DNA of 64,000 nucleotides from Streptomyces sp. WAC05374 (GCF_004353505.1 NZ_SMNQ01000013.1:62001-126000), one strand, 5' to 3'; counted from the first letter of the stretch, positions 8,329 to 17,614 are shown. A program made the numbers and translations. Notes: generated from the letters alone by a model not told the origin.

Positions 8329-9918
8329 ATGGGGCTCATGGACGCGGACCACGCGAGACTGGTCGTCGCGGCGCAGGCCGGTGACGATCGGGCGCGCGAG
8401 GAGCTCATCGCCGCGTACCTGCCGTTGCTCTACAACATCGTGGGGCGAGCGCTGAGCGGGCATGCCGACGTCGACGACGTCGTCCAGGAAACCCTGATGC
8501 GCGTGGTGCGCGACCTGCCCGCCCTGCGTGCCCCGGAGAGCTTCCGGTCCTGGCTGGTGTCGATCACGCTCCGCCAGATCACCACCCACTGGCAGCGGCA
8601 ACGCGCTCTCGCCGACCGGACCACGGTCATCGACGAGGCACTCCGGCTCCCGGACGCCGGTGCCGCGATCGAGGACATGACGATCCTGCGGCTGCACATG
8701 TCGGACGAGCGCCGTCAGGTGGTCGAAGCCGGCCGCTGGCTCGACCCGGACCATCGGGTGCTGCTGTCGCTGTGGTGGCAGGAATGCGCCGGCCGGCTGA
8801 GCCGTCACGACATCGCCGACGCGATGGGGCTCAGCGTCGCCCACGCCGGAGTGCGCGTCCAACGCATGCGCGAACAACTGGAACTGAGCCGCACGATCGT
8901 CGCCGCGCTGGAGGCCGACCCGCGCTGTCCGCGGCTGAACGAGACCGTCGTCGACTGGGACGGACTCACCACATCAGTGTGGCGCAAGCGGATCGCGCGG
9001 CACACCCGGGACTGCCCGACCTGCACGGCGACGACGGGGGAACGGGTTCCGGCCGAACTGCTGCTCCTGGGCCTCGCGCCGTTGGCGGTCCCCGCCACGC
9101 TCGTCGCCGCGCTGGCCACCAAGGGCTTGCTCTCGGGTACGGCGGCGAGCGCCGCCGGGCTGGCCACGGCACACGTCACCGCCGGCACGGCGACGGCGGG
9201 AGGCGGTCTGCACGGCGGGCTGGTCGGCAAGCTGCACGCGGTGACCGCCCATCCCATGGTGAGCCTCGCCACCGGCGCGGTGCTCATCGCCGGGACCGCC
9301 ACCTACGCGACCTGGCCCGAACCGGCGCCTCGGGTGCCCGGCGTCACCGCCGCCCCCACGGCGGGCACCCCCACTCCGGTCCTGTCCACCCCCGTCCCGT
9401 CGCGTACCACTACGCCGGGTCCGACACGCACCCCCACTCCGGCCCAGCCGTCCCGGGTGAGCCCGCCCGCAGCCGCCGGAACCGTTCCGCTGGGTGAGCG
9501 GTCGCTGGAGTCCGTGGACCAACCCGGCCTGTTCGTCAGCTACGACGGGGACTTCGCGACGCTCGGCCGAGTCTCCGCCTCCAGCAGCGCGCAGGCACGG
9601 CGACGGGTCACCTTCACGGTCGTCGGCGGCCTGGCCGACTCACGGTGCGTCACCTTCCGCGCGGCGGACGGGCGATACCTTCGCCACCACTACCTGCGGC
9701 TACGACTGAGTACGGACGACGGCAGTGAACTGTTCCGGGAAGACGCCACCTTCTGTCCACGCCCCGGGGCGGTCGCCGGGTCGGTGACCCTGCACGCGCA
9801 CAACTACCCCGGATCGGTCCTCCGCCACCGCGACGGTGGCATCTGGCTCGACGGCTCCGACGGCACGCGGGCCTTCGCCGGCCAGGCTTCCTTCGTCACA
9901 CGCCGGGCCCGAGCGTGA
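8329..9918 (+). CDS. Sigma-70-like factor fused to zinc motif, membrane segments and extracellular AbfB domain
   Basis: 529 residues in four parts. Residues 1-200 are an ECF-type sigma factor: region 2 includes DVDDVVQETLMRVVRDL and region 4 includes RHDIADAMGLSVAHAGVRVQRMR. Residues 225-232 form H-x3-C-x2-C (H225, C229, C232), the signature of zinc-binding anti-sigma domains. One or two hydrophobic segments follow (about 245-270 and 310-330), then a Pro/Thr linker. Residues about 390-529 are an AbfB (CBM42-like) fold, recognisable by RYLRHHYLRLRL and the repeated FREDATF/YPGSVLRHRDG pattern. One polypeptide thus holds sigma, a cis anti-sigma-like motif, membrane anchor and arabinose-side-chain sensor. 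The ATG at 8329 has AAGAAGG upstream. The next gene is an arabinoxylan-degrading enzyme, a likely target. Confidence 0.85.
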   Translation: MGLMDADHARLVVAAQAGDDRAREELIAAYLPLLYNIVGRALSGHADVDDVVQETLMRVVRDLPALRAPESFRSWLVSITLRQITTHWQRQRALADRTTVIDEALRLPDAGAAIEDMTILRLHMSDERRQVVEAGRWLDPDHRVLLSLWWQECAGRLSRHDIADAMGLSVAHAGVRVQRMREQLELSRTIVAALEADPRCPRLNETVVDWDGLTTSVWRKRIARHTRDCPTCTATTGERVPAELLLLGLAPLAVPATLVAALATKGLLSGTAASAAGLATAHVTAGTATAGGGLHGGLVGKLHAVTAHPMVSLATGAVLIAGTATYATWPEPAPRVPGVTAAPTAGTPTPVLSTPVPSRTTTPGPTRTPTPAQPSRVSPPAAAGTVPLGERSLESVDQPGLFVSYDGDFATLGRVSASSSAQARRRVTFTVVGGLADSRCVTFRAADGRYLRHHYLRLRLSTDDGSELFREDATFCPRPGAVAGSVTLHAHNYPGSVLRHRDGGIWLDGSDGTRAFAGQASFVTRRARA

Positions 9919-10247
9919 GAAACGCTCCCTGAGCGTGCCGTACCGGGCCGCTCAGTGACAGGCTCATCTCCACAACCGCCGCCGGTGCCGGCCCACGAGC
10001 CGACACCGATGACCGGTGCGGCGCTCCCTTCTCCGAAGGGGGACCAGAGCACAGGGCCTGGCATAACACTTTCTGCCTGCGAGATGCATCACTGAGCGAT
10101 CGTCCCGCCGGCGCGACTTTTCCGTTACGCGATCGCGCGTTCACGAGCCTCCACTTCAGGGGTGTCCCTCCCGCCACGCGCCTTGATGCGCCGGCGTGGC
10201 GGGTTCCCGACTCCCCCTTGACGTATTCCCTGAAGAAAGGCTCTCCC
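9919..10247. other. Upstream region of the xylanase genes with a 10-bp inverted repeat
   Basis: No gene is seen in these 329 bp. A perfect 10-bp inverted repeat (CCCGCCACGC at 10170-10179, complement at 10194-10203, 14-base loop) lies about 45 bp before the small leader frame. It could be an operator or an attenuator hairpin for the xylanase. A TTGACG sits just downstream of it, but no matching -10 was recognised. Confidence 0.4.
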
Positions 10248-10403
10248 ATGAGGCGACACACCCACGCACCCAGGACGACCGGTGCGCAGGAACCGCCCCG
10301 GGCCCCGCACCGCAGCCACACCGCGACAGGTCGGGCCGCCCTGGCCGACGCGCGCACGATCACGGCATCCGTGACGACCCGCGGCCGGCGAGGAGAATCG
10401 TGA
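10248..10403 (+). CDS. Possible 51-residue leader ORF overlapping the xylanase start
   Basis: A short frame begins at an ATG eight bases after AGAAAGG and ends in a TGA that overlaps the xylanase GTG (GTGA, 10400-10403). It would encode a basic, Arg/Thr/Ala-rich 51-residue peptide with no signal or known motif. Third positions are about 80% G/C, as in coding DNA. The overlap suggests translational coupling to the xylanase. It could equally be a chance frame within the leader mRNA. Confidence 0.35.
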   Translation: MRRHTHAPRTTGAQEPPRAPHRSHTATGRAALADARTITASVTTRGRRGES

Positions 10404-12763
10404 AGGGCCTGCACCGCTTCCGCCGGCGTCGCCGGACGCTGGCGATCGGACTGTCGGCCACGGCGCTGGTGGCCGGTGTCGTGACGCTCCTGCCCAGCTC
10501 CGCCGGGGCCGCCGGCCTGGGTACCCAGGCAGCCCCCGCGGGCCGGTACTTCGGCACCGCTGTAGCGGCCGGCAGGCTCGGCGACCCGGCGTACACCGCG
10601 ATCGCGGACCGGGAGTTCAACATGATCACCCCGGAGAACGAGATGAAGTGGGACGCCGTCGAACCGTCCCGCGGCAACTTCACCTTCGGCCCCGCGGACC
10701 GGATCGTCGACCGTGCCCTCGCACGCGGCCAGCGCCTGCGCGGCCACACCACGGTCTGGCACTCGCAGCTCCCCTCCTGGGTCAGCGCCATCCGCGACGC
10801 GAAGACGCTGCGCAGCGTGATGAACCACCACATCACCACCCAGATGAGCCACTACAGAGGCAAGATCTACGCCTGGGACGTCGTCAACGAGGCATTCGCC
10901 GACGGCGGCAGCGGCCGGCTCCGCGACTCGGTATTCCAGAAGGTGCTCGGCAACGGCTTCATCGAGGAGGCGTTCCGTACCGCCCGCGCGGCCGACTCCT
11001 CGGCCAAGCTCTGCTACAACGACTACAACATCGAGAACTGGTCGGACGCCAAGACCCAGGGCGTCTACCGCCTGGTCAAGGACTTCAGGTCACGCGGCGT
11101 GCCCATCGACTGCGTGGGGTTCCAGAGCCACTTCGGGGCGGGCGGCCCACCGGCGAGCTTCAGGACCACCCTGGCGGCCTTCGCCGCCCTCGGCGTCGAC
11201 GTCCAGATCACCGAGCTGGACATCGCTCAGGCAGCACCCACCCACTACGCGAACACGGTCAGCGCCTGCCTGTCAGTGGCCCGGTGCACCGGCATCACGG
11301 TGTGGGGCGTACGTGACAGCGATTCCTGGCGCCGCGGGGAAAGCCCCCTGCTGTTCGACAACAACGGCAGGCCGAAGCCCGCGTACGCCGCCGTCATGAC
11401 GGCTCTCACGTCCGGCTCGGGTGCCGGTCCGGCCAAGCCGGCCGGCGGTGACGGGGAGATCAGGGGCGTGGCCTCGGGCCGCTGCCTCGACGCCCCCGGC
11501 TCCGCCCCCGCCAACGGCACCCGGGCGCGCCTGTGGGACTGCGAGGGACGCGCCGGCCAGCGCTGGACCCGCACCGCCGCCAAGGAGCTGAAGGTCCACG
11601 ACAACAAGTGCCTGGACGCCGGCGGCAAGGGAACCACCAACGGCACCCCGGTGATCGTCTGGGACTGCAACGGCGGCGCCAACCAGCGGTGGAACGTCAA
11701 CGCCGACGGCACGATCACCGGCGTCCAGTCCGGGCTGTGCCTCGACGCCGTCGGCGCGGCCACCGCGAACGGGACCACCATCCAGTTGCACCGCTGCGCG
11801 TCCGTCAACAACCAGAAGTGGACCGCCCCGTCCGGGACGGGAGGTGGCACGTGTGCTCTTCCGTCCACGTACAAGTGGAGTTCGACGGGTCCCCTCGCGC
11901 AGCCGTCGAACGGGTGGGCCGCGGTGAAGGACTTCACCCACGTGGTGGTGGGCGGGAAGCACCTGGTCTACGCGTCGAGCGCGTCGGGAACCTCGTACGG
12001 CTCGATGGCGTTCAGCCCCTTCACCAACTGGTCGGACATGGCGTCGGCCGGCCAGACCAGGATGAATCAGAACGCGGTGGCGCCCACGCTGTTCTACTTC
12101 GCGCCCAAGAAGATCTGGGTGCTGGCGTACCAGTGGGGGGCATCGCCCTTCAGTTACCGTACGTCGACCGACCCCACCAACCCCAACGGCTGGTCCGCGC
12201 CGCGGCCGCTGTTCACCGGCAGCATCCCCCGCACCGAATCCCCCACCGGCCCGATCGACCAGACCCTGATCGCCGACGAGAAGAACATGTACCTGTTCTT
12301 CGCCGGTGACAACGGCAAGATCTACCGGGCGAGCATGCCGATCGGGAACTTCCCGGGCACCTTCGGCTCGGCGTACACGACCGTCATGAGCGACACGGCG
12401 AAGAACCTCTTCGAGGCGCCGCAGGTCTACAAGGTCAAGGGCCAGAACCAGTACCTCATGATCGTCGAGGCCCGGGGTGCGAACGAGCGGCGCTACTTCC
12501 GCTCGTTCACGGCCCCCAGCCTGAGCGGCGCGTGGACCCCGCAGGCCGCCACCGAGAGCAACCCCTTCGCGGGCAAGGCCAACAGCGGGGCCACCTGGAC
12601 CGACGACATCAGTCACGGCGACCTGGTCCGCACCAACCCCGACCAGACCATGACCATCGACCCCTGCAACCTGCAGTTCCTTTACCAGGGCAAGTCCCCT
12701 CGCGCGGACGGCCCCTACGACCGACTCCCGTACCGGCCGGGCGTCCTCACCCTGCAGCGCTGA
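10400..12763 (+). CDS. Multimodular xylanase: GH10 + CBM13 (ricin-type) + GH62 arabinofuranosidase
   Basis: 787 residues. A basic, then hydrophobic N-terminus (to about residue 38) is a signal peptide. Residues about 45-340 are a GH10 endo-1,4-beta-xylanase with the acid/base WDVVNEAF and nucleophile ITELDIA motifs. Residues about 350-475 are a ricin-B/CBM13 domain with repeated QRW/CLDA units that bind xylan. Residues about 480-787 are a GH62 alpha-L-arabinofuranosidase, recognised by CALPSTYKW, the GPIDQTLIADE segment and the closing YDRLPYRPG. The enzyme should cut the arabinoxylan backbone and remove arabinose branches in one molecule. The start is a GTG (10400) just after GAGGAGA; the longer frame from 10196 is not needed. 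It follows the AbfB-fused sigma factor and precedes the xyloglucanase. Confidence 0.93.
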   Translation: MKGLHRFRRRRRTLAIGLSATALVAGVVTLLPSSAGAAGLGTQAAPAGRYFGTAVAAGRLGDPAYTAIADREFNMITPENEMKWDAVEPSRGNFTFGPADRIVDRALARGQRLRGHTTVWHSQLPSWVSAIRDAKTLRSVMNHHITTQMSHYRGKIYAWDVVNEAFADGGSGRLRDSVFQKVLGNGFIEEAFRTARAADSSAKLCYNDYNIENWSDAKTQGVYRLVKDFRSRGVPIDCVGFQSHFGAGGPPASFRTTLAAFAALGVDVQITELDIAQAAPTHYANTVSACLSVARCTGITVWGVRDSDSWRRGESPLLFDNNGRPKPAYAAVMTALTSGSGAGPAKPAGGDGEIRGVASGRCLDAPGSAPANGTRARLWDCEGRAGQRWTRTAAKELKVHDNKCLDAGGKGTTNGTPVIVWDCNGGANQRWNVNADGTITGVQSGLCLDAVGAATANGTTIQLHRCASVNNQKWTAPSGTGGGTCALPSTYKWSSTGPLAQPSNGWAAVKDFTHVVVGGKHLVYASSASGTSYGSMAFSPFTNWSDMASAGQTRMNQNAVAPTLFYFAPKKIWVLAYQWGASPFSYRTSTDPTNPNGWSAPRPLFTGSIPRTESPTGPIDQTLIADEKNMYLFFAGDNGKIYRASMPIGNFPGTFGSAYTTVMSDTAKNLFEAPQVYKVKGQNQYLMIVEARGANERRYFRSFTAPSLSGAWTPQAATESNPFAGKANSGATWTDDISHGDLVRTNPDQTMTIDPCNLQFLYQGKSPRADGPYDRLPYRPGVLTLQR

Positions 12764-12804
12764 GCTGCCCGATCCACGGTGATACGCAAGGAGAACACCC
12801 CCCT

Positions 12805-15429
12805 ATGAAGAACCCCACGAACGGCGGGCGCCGCGGACGTCACCGCCGTCGCTGGAGCGCCACCGCTCTGCTGCTCGGAGTGCCCGCCGCCGTCGTGCCG
12901 TACCTCCTGTTCACCCAGGAGGACTCCCAGGCCGCGACGATCGACGGCAGCGCCTACTACCGGATCGTCTCCGTACGCAGCGGCAAGGTGATGGACGTCA
13001 ACGCCTTCTCCACCGCCGACGGCACCCGCATCCAGCAGTGGACCGACCAGAACACCGCCAACCAGCAGTGGAGACTGAGGCCCACCGGGGACGGCCACTA
13101 CGAGCTGGTGAACCGCAACAGCGGCAAGGTGCTGGGCATAGCGGGCGGCTCGACCGCCCGGTCGGCCGCCGCCGAGCAGCAGACCGACAGCTCCTCCGCC
13201 TCCCAGGAGTGGCGGATCGACGGCGTGGGCGACTCCGGCGCCGTCACCTTCACCTCCCGCAGGAGCGGCCAGGTCCTGGACGTCTCCGGTGCTTCCACGG
13301 CTCAGGGCGCGGCGATCATCCAGTATCCCGGCCGGGGCAGCACCAACCAGCAGTGGAAGCTGGTGAAGGTGACCGACGCGCAGACGGCTGTCGCCGGCCC
13401 CTACACCTGGCGGAACGCGCAAGTGGTGGGCGGCGGTTACGTCACCGGGCTGGTGTTCAACCCACGCGAGAAGGGCCTGCTGTACGCGCGCACCGACATG
13501 GGCGGCGCCTACCGCTGGGACACCGCGGCCGAGCAGTGGATCCCGCTGACCGACTGGCTCGGCGAGAAGGACTGGAACCTGCTGGGCATCGACGCGCTGG
13601 CCACCGACCCGGTCGATCCCGACCGGCTCTACCTCGCCACGGGCACCTACACCAACGAGTGGGCCGGCCATGGCGCGCTGCTGCGCTCCACCGACCGGGG
13701 CCGCACCTTCCAGCGCACCGATCTGCCGTTCAAGCTGGGCGGCAACGAGGACGGCCGCGGGGCGGGCGAACGGCTGGCCGTCAACCCCGCGGACAACGGC
13801 ACCTTGCTCCTGGGTACCCGCAAGAACGGCCTGTGGCGCAGCACCGACCACGGCGCGACGTGGAGCCGGGTCTCCTCGTTCCCCGTCAAGGACGGGGCGG
13901 GCAGCGGCGCGGGCATCTCCTTCGTGACGTACGGCCCGGCCGGCAGCAAGACGGTCTACGTCGGCGTCGCCGACAGGTCCACCTCCCTCTACCGCTCCAC
14001 CGACGGCGGCAGCACCTGGCAGGCCGTACCAGGGCAGCCCACCGGACAGATGCCGCAGCACGGCGTGCTCTCCGGGGACGGCTCGCTGTACCTGACGTAC
14101 ACCAACGCACTCGGCCCCAACGGCGTGACGGCGGGCTCGGTGTGGAAGCACACGCCGGCCGGCGGGGCGTGGAGGAACATTTCCCCGTCCCAGGGCAGCT
14201 ACGGGTTCTCCGGTCTGGCCGTCGACCCGCGCAAGCCCTCCACGGTGATGGTCACCACTCTCGGCCGCTGGTGGCCCGAGGACGAGATCTACCGCAGCAC
14301 CGACGGCGGCACGACATGGAAGGCGCTTGCCGGGAAATCGGTGCGGAACGCCTCGGCCGCTCCGTACATCGGCACCCACACCGGGCACTGGATGACCGCC
14401 CTGGCCATCGATCCCTTCGACTCCGGGCACGTGCTGTACGGCACCGGCAACGGCATCTGGCGCAGCAAGGACGCCGATGCCACCGACAGCGGCGGCACCA
14501 GCCACTGGACCGCCGGAGCGCGGGGCCTTGAGGAGACGGCGCTGATGGACGCGATCGCCCCGCCCGGGGGTGCCACCGTCATCACGGCCATGGGCGACCA
14601 GGGCGGCTTCCGCCACGACGACCTGACCAAGGTGCCCGCCGGGCGACTGAGCAACCCGATGATGACCAACAGCACCGACATCGACTTCGCCCAGGCGAAC
14701 CCCTCGATGATGGTCCGTGTCGGCCGTGGCGGCGCGCAGGACGGCGCCCACTCCACCGACGGCGGCGTCACCTGGCGCGGCTTCACGGCCGAGCCGGTGC
14801 CCGGTGCCCAGGACGGCCGCGTCGCGCTCGCGGCGGACGGCTCCGCCATCGTCTGGACCCAGTCCGGCCAGGTCCCGTACCGCTCGACCGACAAGGGGGC
14901 GAGCTGGTCGAAGGTCAGCGGCCTGGGCACCGGCGCGGTGGTCGTCGCCGACCGCTCCTCGGCCAGGACCTTCTACTCACTGGCCGGCGGCACCCTCCAC
15001 GCCAGCACCGACGGCGGCGCGACCTTCACCGCCCGCGCCACCCATCTGCCCTCCGGCCGACTCACGGCCGTCCCCGGCGTCGCCGGAGACCTGTGGATCG
15101 CCGGCGGCGGCCAAGGGCTGCTGCACTCCACCGACGGCGGCCGCACCTTCGCCAGGATCACCACGGTGAAGTCCGCCTCCGCCGTCGGCTTCGGCAAGGC
15201 CGCACCGGGCGCCTCCTATCAGGCCCTGTACCTGATCGGCACCGTCAAGGACGTCACCGGGGTCTTCCGCTCCACCGACAAGGGCGCCACCTGGCTCCGC
15301 GTCAACGACGACGCCCACCAGTGGGGCAGCATCGGTGGTGTCGGCGTCGTCACCGGCGACCCCGACACCTTCGGCCGCGTGTACGTCGGCACCAACGGAC
15401 GCGGCCTTCAGTACGGCGACCCGTCCTGA
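12805..15429 (+). CDS. Secreted xyloglucanase: CBM13 + GH74
   Basis: 874 residues. The N-terminus is strongly basic, then hydrophobic (about 17-35), a secretion signal. Residues about 45-190 are a ricin-type CBM13 lectin domain (three NQQWRL/QEWRI/NQQWKL units). The rest is a GH74 two-propeller domain: many STDGG/STDRG BNR-like repeats, the entry segment YTWRNAQVVGGGYVTGLVF, and PREKGLLYARTDMGGAYRWD. GH74 enzymes hydrolyse xyloglucan, often endo-acting or reducing-end specific. The ATG at 12805 has AAGGAGA 10 bases upstream; the longer frame from 12532 overlaps the xylanase and is rejected. The 41-bp gap and the downstream terminator suggest co-transcription with the xylanase. Confidence 0.93.
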   Translation: MKNPTNGGRRGRHRRRWSATALLLGVPAAVVPYLLFTQEDSQAATIDGSAYYRIVSVRSGKVMDVNAFSTADGTRIQQWTDQNTANQQWRLRPTGDGHYELVNRNSGKVLGIAGGSTARSAAAEQQTDSSSASQEWRIDGVGDSGAVTFTSRRSGQVLDVSGASTAQGAAIIQYPGRGSTNQQWKLVKVTDAQTAVAGPYTWRNAQVVGGGYVTGLVFNPREKGLLYARTDMGGAYRWDTAAEQWIPLTDWLGEKDWNLLGIDALATDPVDPDRLYLATGTYTNEWAGHGALLRSTDRGRTFQRTDLPFKLGGNEDGRGAGERLAVNPADNGTLLLGTRKNGLWRSTDHGATWSRVSSFPVKDGAGSGAGISFVTYGPAGSKTVYVGVADRSTSLYRSTDGGSTWQAVPGQPTGQMPQHGVLSGDGSLYLTYTNALGPNGVTAGSVWKHTPAGGAWRNISPSQGSYGFSGLAVDPRKPSTVMVTTLGRWWPEDEIYRSTDGGTTWKALAGKSVRNASAAPYIGTHTGHWMTALAIDPFDSGHVLYGTGNGIWRSKDADATDSGGTSHWTAGARGLEETALMDAIAPPGGATVITAMGDQGGFRHDDLTKVPAGRLSNPMMTNSTDIDFAQANPSMMVRVGRGGAQDGAHSTDGGVTWRGFTAEPVPGAQDGRVALAADGSAIVWTQSGQVPYRSTDKGASWSKVSGLGTGAVVVADRSSARTFYSLAGGTLHASTDGGATFTARATHLPSGRLTAVPGVAGDLWIAGGGQGLLHSTDGGRTFARITTVKSASAVGFGKAAPGASYQALYLIGTVKDVTGVFRSTDKGATWLRVNDDAHQWGSIGGVGVVTGDPDTFGRVYVGTNGRGLQYGDPS

Positions 15430-15487
15430 CACCGGCACTGGAGCGGGCGCATGTCCGACGCATGAGCTGACGCACCACCAGTAGGAA

Positions 15488-15535
15488 AAGGCCGCCCTCC
15501 TGACCGATGGGACATCTCGGTCGGAGGGCGGCCTT
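15488..15535 (+). terminator. Rho-independent-type terminator after the xyloglucanase
   Basis: A GC-rich stem of 13 bp (15488-15500 with 15523-15535) begins with AAGG and ends with CCTT, 58 bp past the stop codon of the GH74 gene. The inner part pairs further (GACCGA with TCGGTC). It closes the polysaccharide-degradation unit. Confidence 0.75.
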
Positions 15536-15743
15536 CTCCGATGAGGCGGCACCGCCCGCCGGGGACCGCCGTACGGGCCGGAGCCCCGCAGCTCGCGGCC
15601 ACGTCACCACCACCGCCACCGGCCCGCCCGCAAGGACGGCGATCCTCCGCGTCCGCGTCGAGGTCACGGCCTTGGCGCGATGTGCGCCGCGGTTGGCTGA
15701 TTTCAATCTTGTCTCGGTGGGTGGCCCCCTCTACGTCGAGAAT
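15536..15743. other. Intergenic stretch before the iron-transport operon
   Basis: About 200 bp between the terminator and the iron box. Open frames here are short and poorly supported. No promoter hexamers are clear except those that overlap the iron box itself. Confidence 0.4.
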
Positions 15744-15762
15744 GAAGGTTAGGCTAACCTTC
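15744..15762. promoter_or_regulatory. Iron box (DmdR/IdeR-type operator)
   Basis: A perfect 9-1-9 palindrome, GAAGGTTAGGCTAACCTTC, matching the consensus bound by DtxR-family iron repressors (DmdR in Streptomyces). It ends five bases before the GTG of the ABC ATPase gene. A TAGGCT within it may serve as the -10, so the mRNA would be leaderless and fully blocked by the Fe-bound repressor. Confidence 0.88.
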
Positions 15763-15767
15763 CCGTC

Positions 15768-16628
15768 GTGCAAGCAGGTGAAGAGACCGCCGCGGCCGGA
15801 CGCCCCCGTGGTCATGAACTGTCAGCCACGGGTGTCACCGTGGCCTACGACGGCGTCGACGTCCTCCACGACGCCTCGTTGACGCTGCGGCCCGGCGACG
15901 TGACCGCCCTGGTCGGGCCGAACGGCAGCGGCAAGTCGACGCTGCTGCGGACGATCGCGCGGTTGCAGCGGCCCAAGGCCGCGAAACTCGTCATCGACGG
16001 CGACACCGACGGGCTCGCGCTGAGCTCCCAGGAGTTCGCGCGCATGGTCGCCCTGCTCACGCAGGGGCGGCCCACGCCCAGCGGGCTCACCGTGCGGGAC
16101 GTGGTCGAGTTCGGGCGCTACCCCTACCGGGGGCGCTGGGGCAAGGCCGACCCCGGGGGCAGGGCGGCCGTGGACCGCGCGCTCGCACGCACGGGCGTCG
16201 AGGAGTTCGCCGACCGGGGCGTCGAGCACCTGTCGGGCGGGCAGCTCCAGCGGGTGTGGCTCGCGGGCTGCCTCGCGCAGGAGACGGGCGTGCTGCTCCT
16301 CGACGAGCCGACGACCTATCTCGACCTGCGCTACCAGGTCGAACTCCTCGACCTCATGCGCGATGTGGCGGACGAGCACGGCATCGCCGTCGGTGTCGTC
16401 CTCCACGACCTCGACCAGGCCGCGGCCGTCGCCGACCGGATCGTCCTGCTCCGGCAGGGACGGATCGTCGCCGACGGCCGGCCGGAAGACGTACTGACCG
16501 CGGAACGGCTGACCGAGACATACGGCATCCGCATCGAGGTCGACACCGACCCCCTCACCGGCCGGCTGCGCACCCGGGCCATCGGTCGGCACCACTCGCG
16601 AAGCGAAAGGCTCAACTCCCTCTCATGA
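15768..16628 (+). CDS. Iron-siderophore ABC transporter, ATP-binding protein (FecE/FepC type)
   Basis: 286 residues. Walker A is GPNGSGKST, the signature motif is LSGGQLQRVWLAGCLAQ, Walker B is VLLLDEPTTYLDL, and the switch histidine is in VVLHDLDQA. The YPYRGRWG stretch before the signature is typical of the ferric-siderophore FecE/FepC group. It would drive import of ferric siderophore with the lipoprotein and permease encoded next. The only plausible start is the GTG at 15768, six bases past the iron box, with no ribosome site, so a leaderless transcript is likely. Its stop overlaps the next start (ATGA, 16625-16628). Regulation by iron is expected. Confidence 0.92.
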   Translation: MQAGEETAAAGRPRGHELSATGVTVAYDGVDVLHDASLTLRPGDVTALVGPNGSGKSTLLRTIARLQRPKAAKLVIDGDTDGLALSSQEFARMVALLTQGRPTPSGLTVRDVVEFGRYPYRGRWGKADPGGRAAVDRALARTGVEEFADRGVEHLSGGQLQRVWLAGCLAQETGVLLLDEPTTYLDLRYQVELLDLMRDVADEHGIAVGVVLHDLDQAAAVADRIVLLRQGRIVADGRPEDVLTAERLTETYGIRIEVDTDPLTGRLRTRAIGRHHSRSERLNSLS

Positions 16629-17614
16629 GACGACACCTCGTCACCGCCGCGGTCCTCACCACGGCGGCCCTCACCCTGACCGCCTGCGGGACCACCGAGC
16701 CCGCCGCCGACGACAAGGCGAAGAAGACCGCCGAGCGCATCACGCTCACCGACGCCTCCGGGAAGAAGGTCGAACTCGACGGCCCCGCGAAGAAGGTCGT
16801 CGGTACCGAGTGGCACGAGGTCGAGCTGCTGATCTCGCTGGGCGTGGACCCGGTCGGCGTCGCCGACGTCAAGGGCTACAAGACCTGGGACAGCGCGGTC
16901 CCGCTGAAGAACGAGCCCAAGGACATCGGCACCCGCGGCGAGCCGAGCATGGACACCATCGCCGCCCTGAAGCCGGACCTCATCGTCGCCAGCACCGACC
17001 TGCCGCCGGCCGCCGTGAAGCAGCTCCGCAAGGTCGCCCCGGTGGTGGAGGTGAAGTCGGCCGACGCCGCCGACCCGATCGGGCGGATGACGAAGAACCT
17101 CGACCTGCTCGCCCAGGCCACCGGCACCACCAAGAAGGCCGGCGAGCTCAAGGAGAAGTTCGCGGCGAAGATCGAGGAGGGCAAGAAGGCCCTCGCGGCG
17201 GCCGGACTCGCGGGCGCCAAGTACGCCTTCGCCGACGGGTACGTCGTCTCCAACCAGACCTCGATCCGACCGTTCACCAGCGGCTCGCTCATCGGCGCGG
17301 TCAACGAGAAGCTCGGCCTGAAGAACGACTGGACGGTCAAGGGCGACCCGGCGTACGGCCTCGGCACGACGGACGTCGAGGGCCTGACCAAGCTGAGCGC
17401 CGACGTGCGCTTCGCCTACATCGGCAACGACGGCGACCAGAACAGCACCCCCTTCACCGGCGCCCTCGCCAAGGACAAGGTGTGGACCTCGCTGCCGTTC
17501 GTCAAGAAGGGCAACGTCCACCGCCTGCCCGACGGCATCTGGATGTTCGGCGGTCCCGAGTCGATGAACACGTACATCGACTCCGTCGTCACCGAACTGA
17601 CGAAGAAGAAGTAG
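16625..17614 (+). CDS. Iron-siderophore ABC transporter, substrate-binding lipoprotein
   Basis: 329 residues. A lipoprotein signal ends in the lipobox LTAC (Cys near residue 21). The body is a FecB/FhuD-type (class III) binding protein: a VVGTEWHEVELLISLGVDPVG-like first lobe, the PDLIVAST motif, a long bridging helix rich in Lys and Glu (about 155-200), and a second lobe ending in SMNTYIDSVVTEL. It captures ferric siderophore outside the membrane and delivers it to the permease. The ATG overlaps the ATPase stop by four bases. The specific siderophore cannot be named. Confidence 0.92.
   Translation: MRRHLVTAAVLTTAALTLTACGTTEPAADDKAKKTAERITLTDASGKKVELDGPAKKVVGTEWHEVELLISLGVDPVGVADVKGYKTWDSAVPLKNEPKDIGTRGEPSMDTIAALKPDLIVASTDLPPAAVKQLRKVAPVVEVKSADAADPIGRMTKNLDLLAQATGTTKKAGELKEKFAAKIEEGKKALAAAGLAGAKYAFADGYVVSNQTSIRPFTSGSLIGAVNEKLGLKNDWTVKGDPAYGLGTTDVEGLTKLSADVRFAYIGNDGDQNSTPFTGALAKDKVWTSLPFVKKGNVHRLPDGIWMFGGPESMNTYIDSVVTELTKKK

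Noticed and set aside
12715..14751. 678-residue leftward open frame
   Set aside because: Shadow of the GH74 gene; composition is His/Gly/Val-rich low complexity with no motif.
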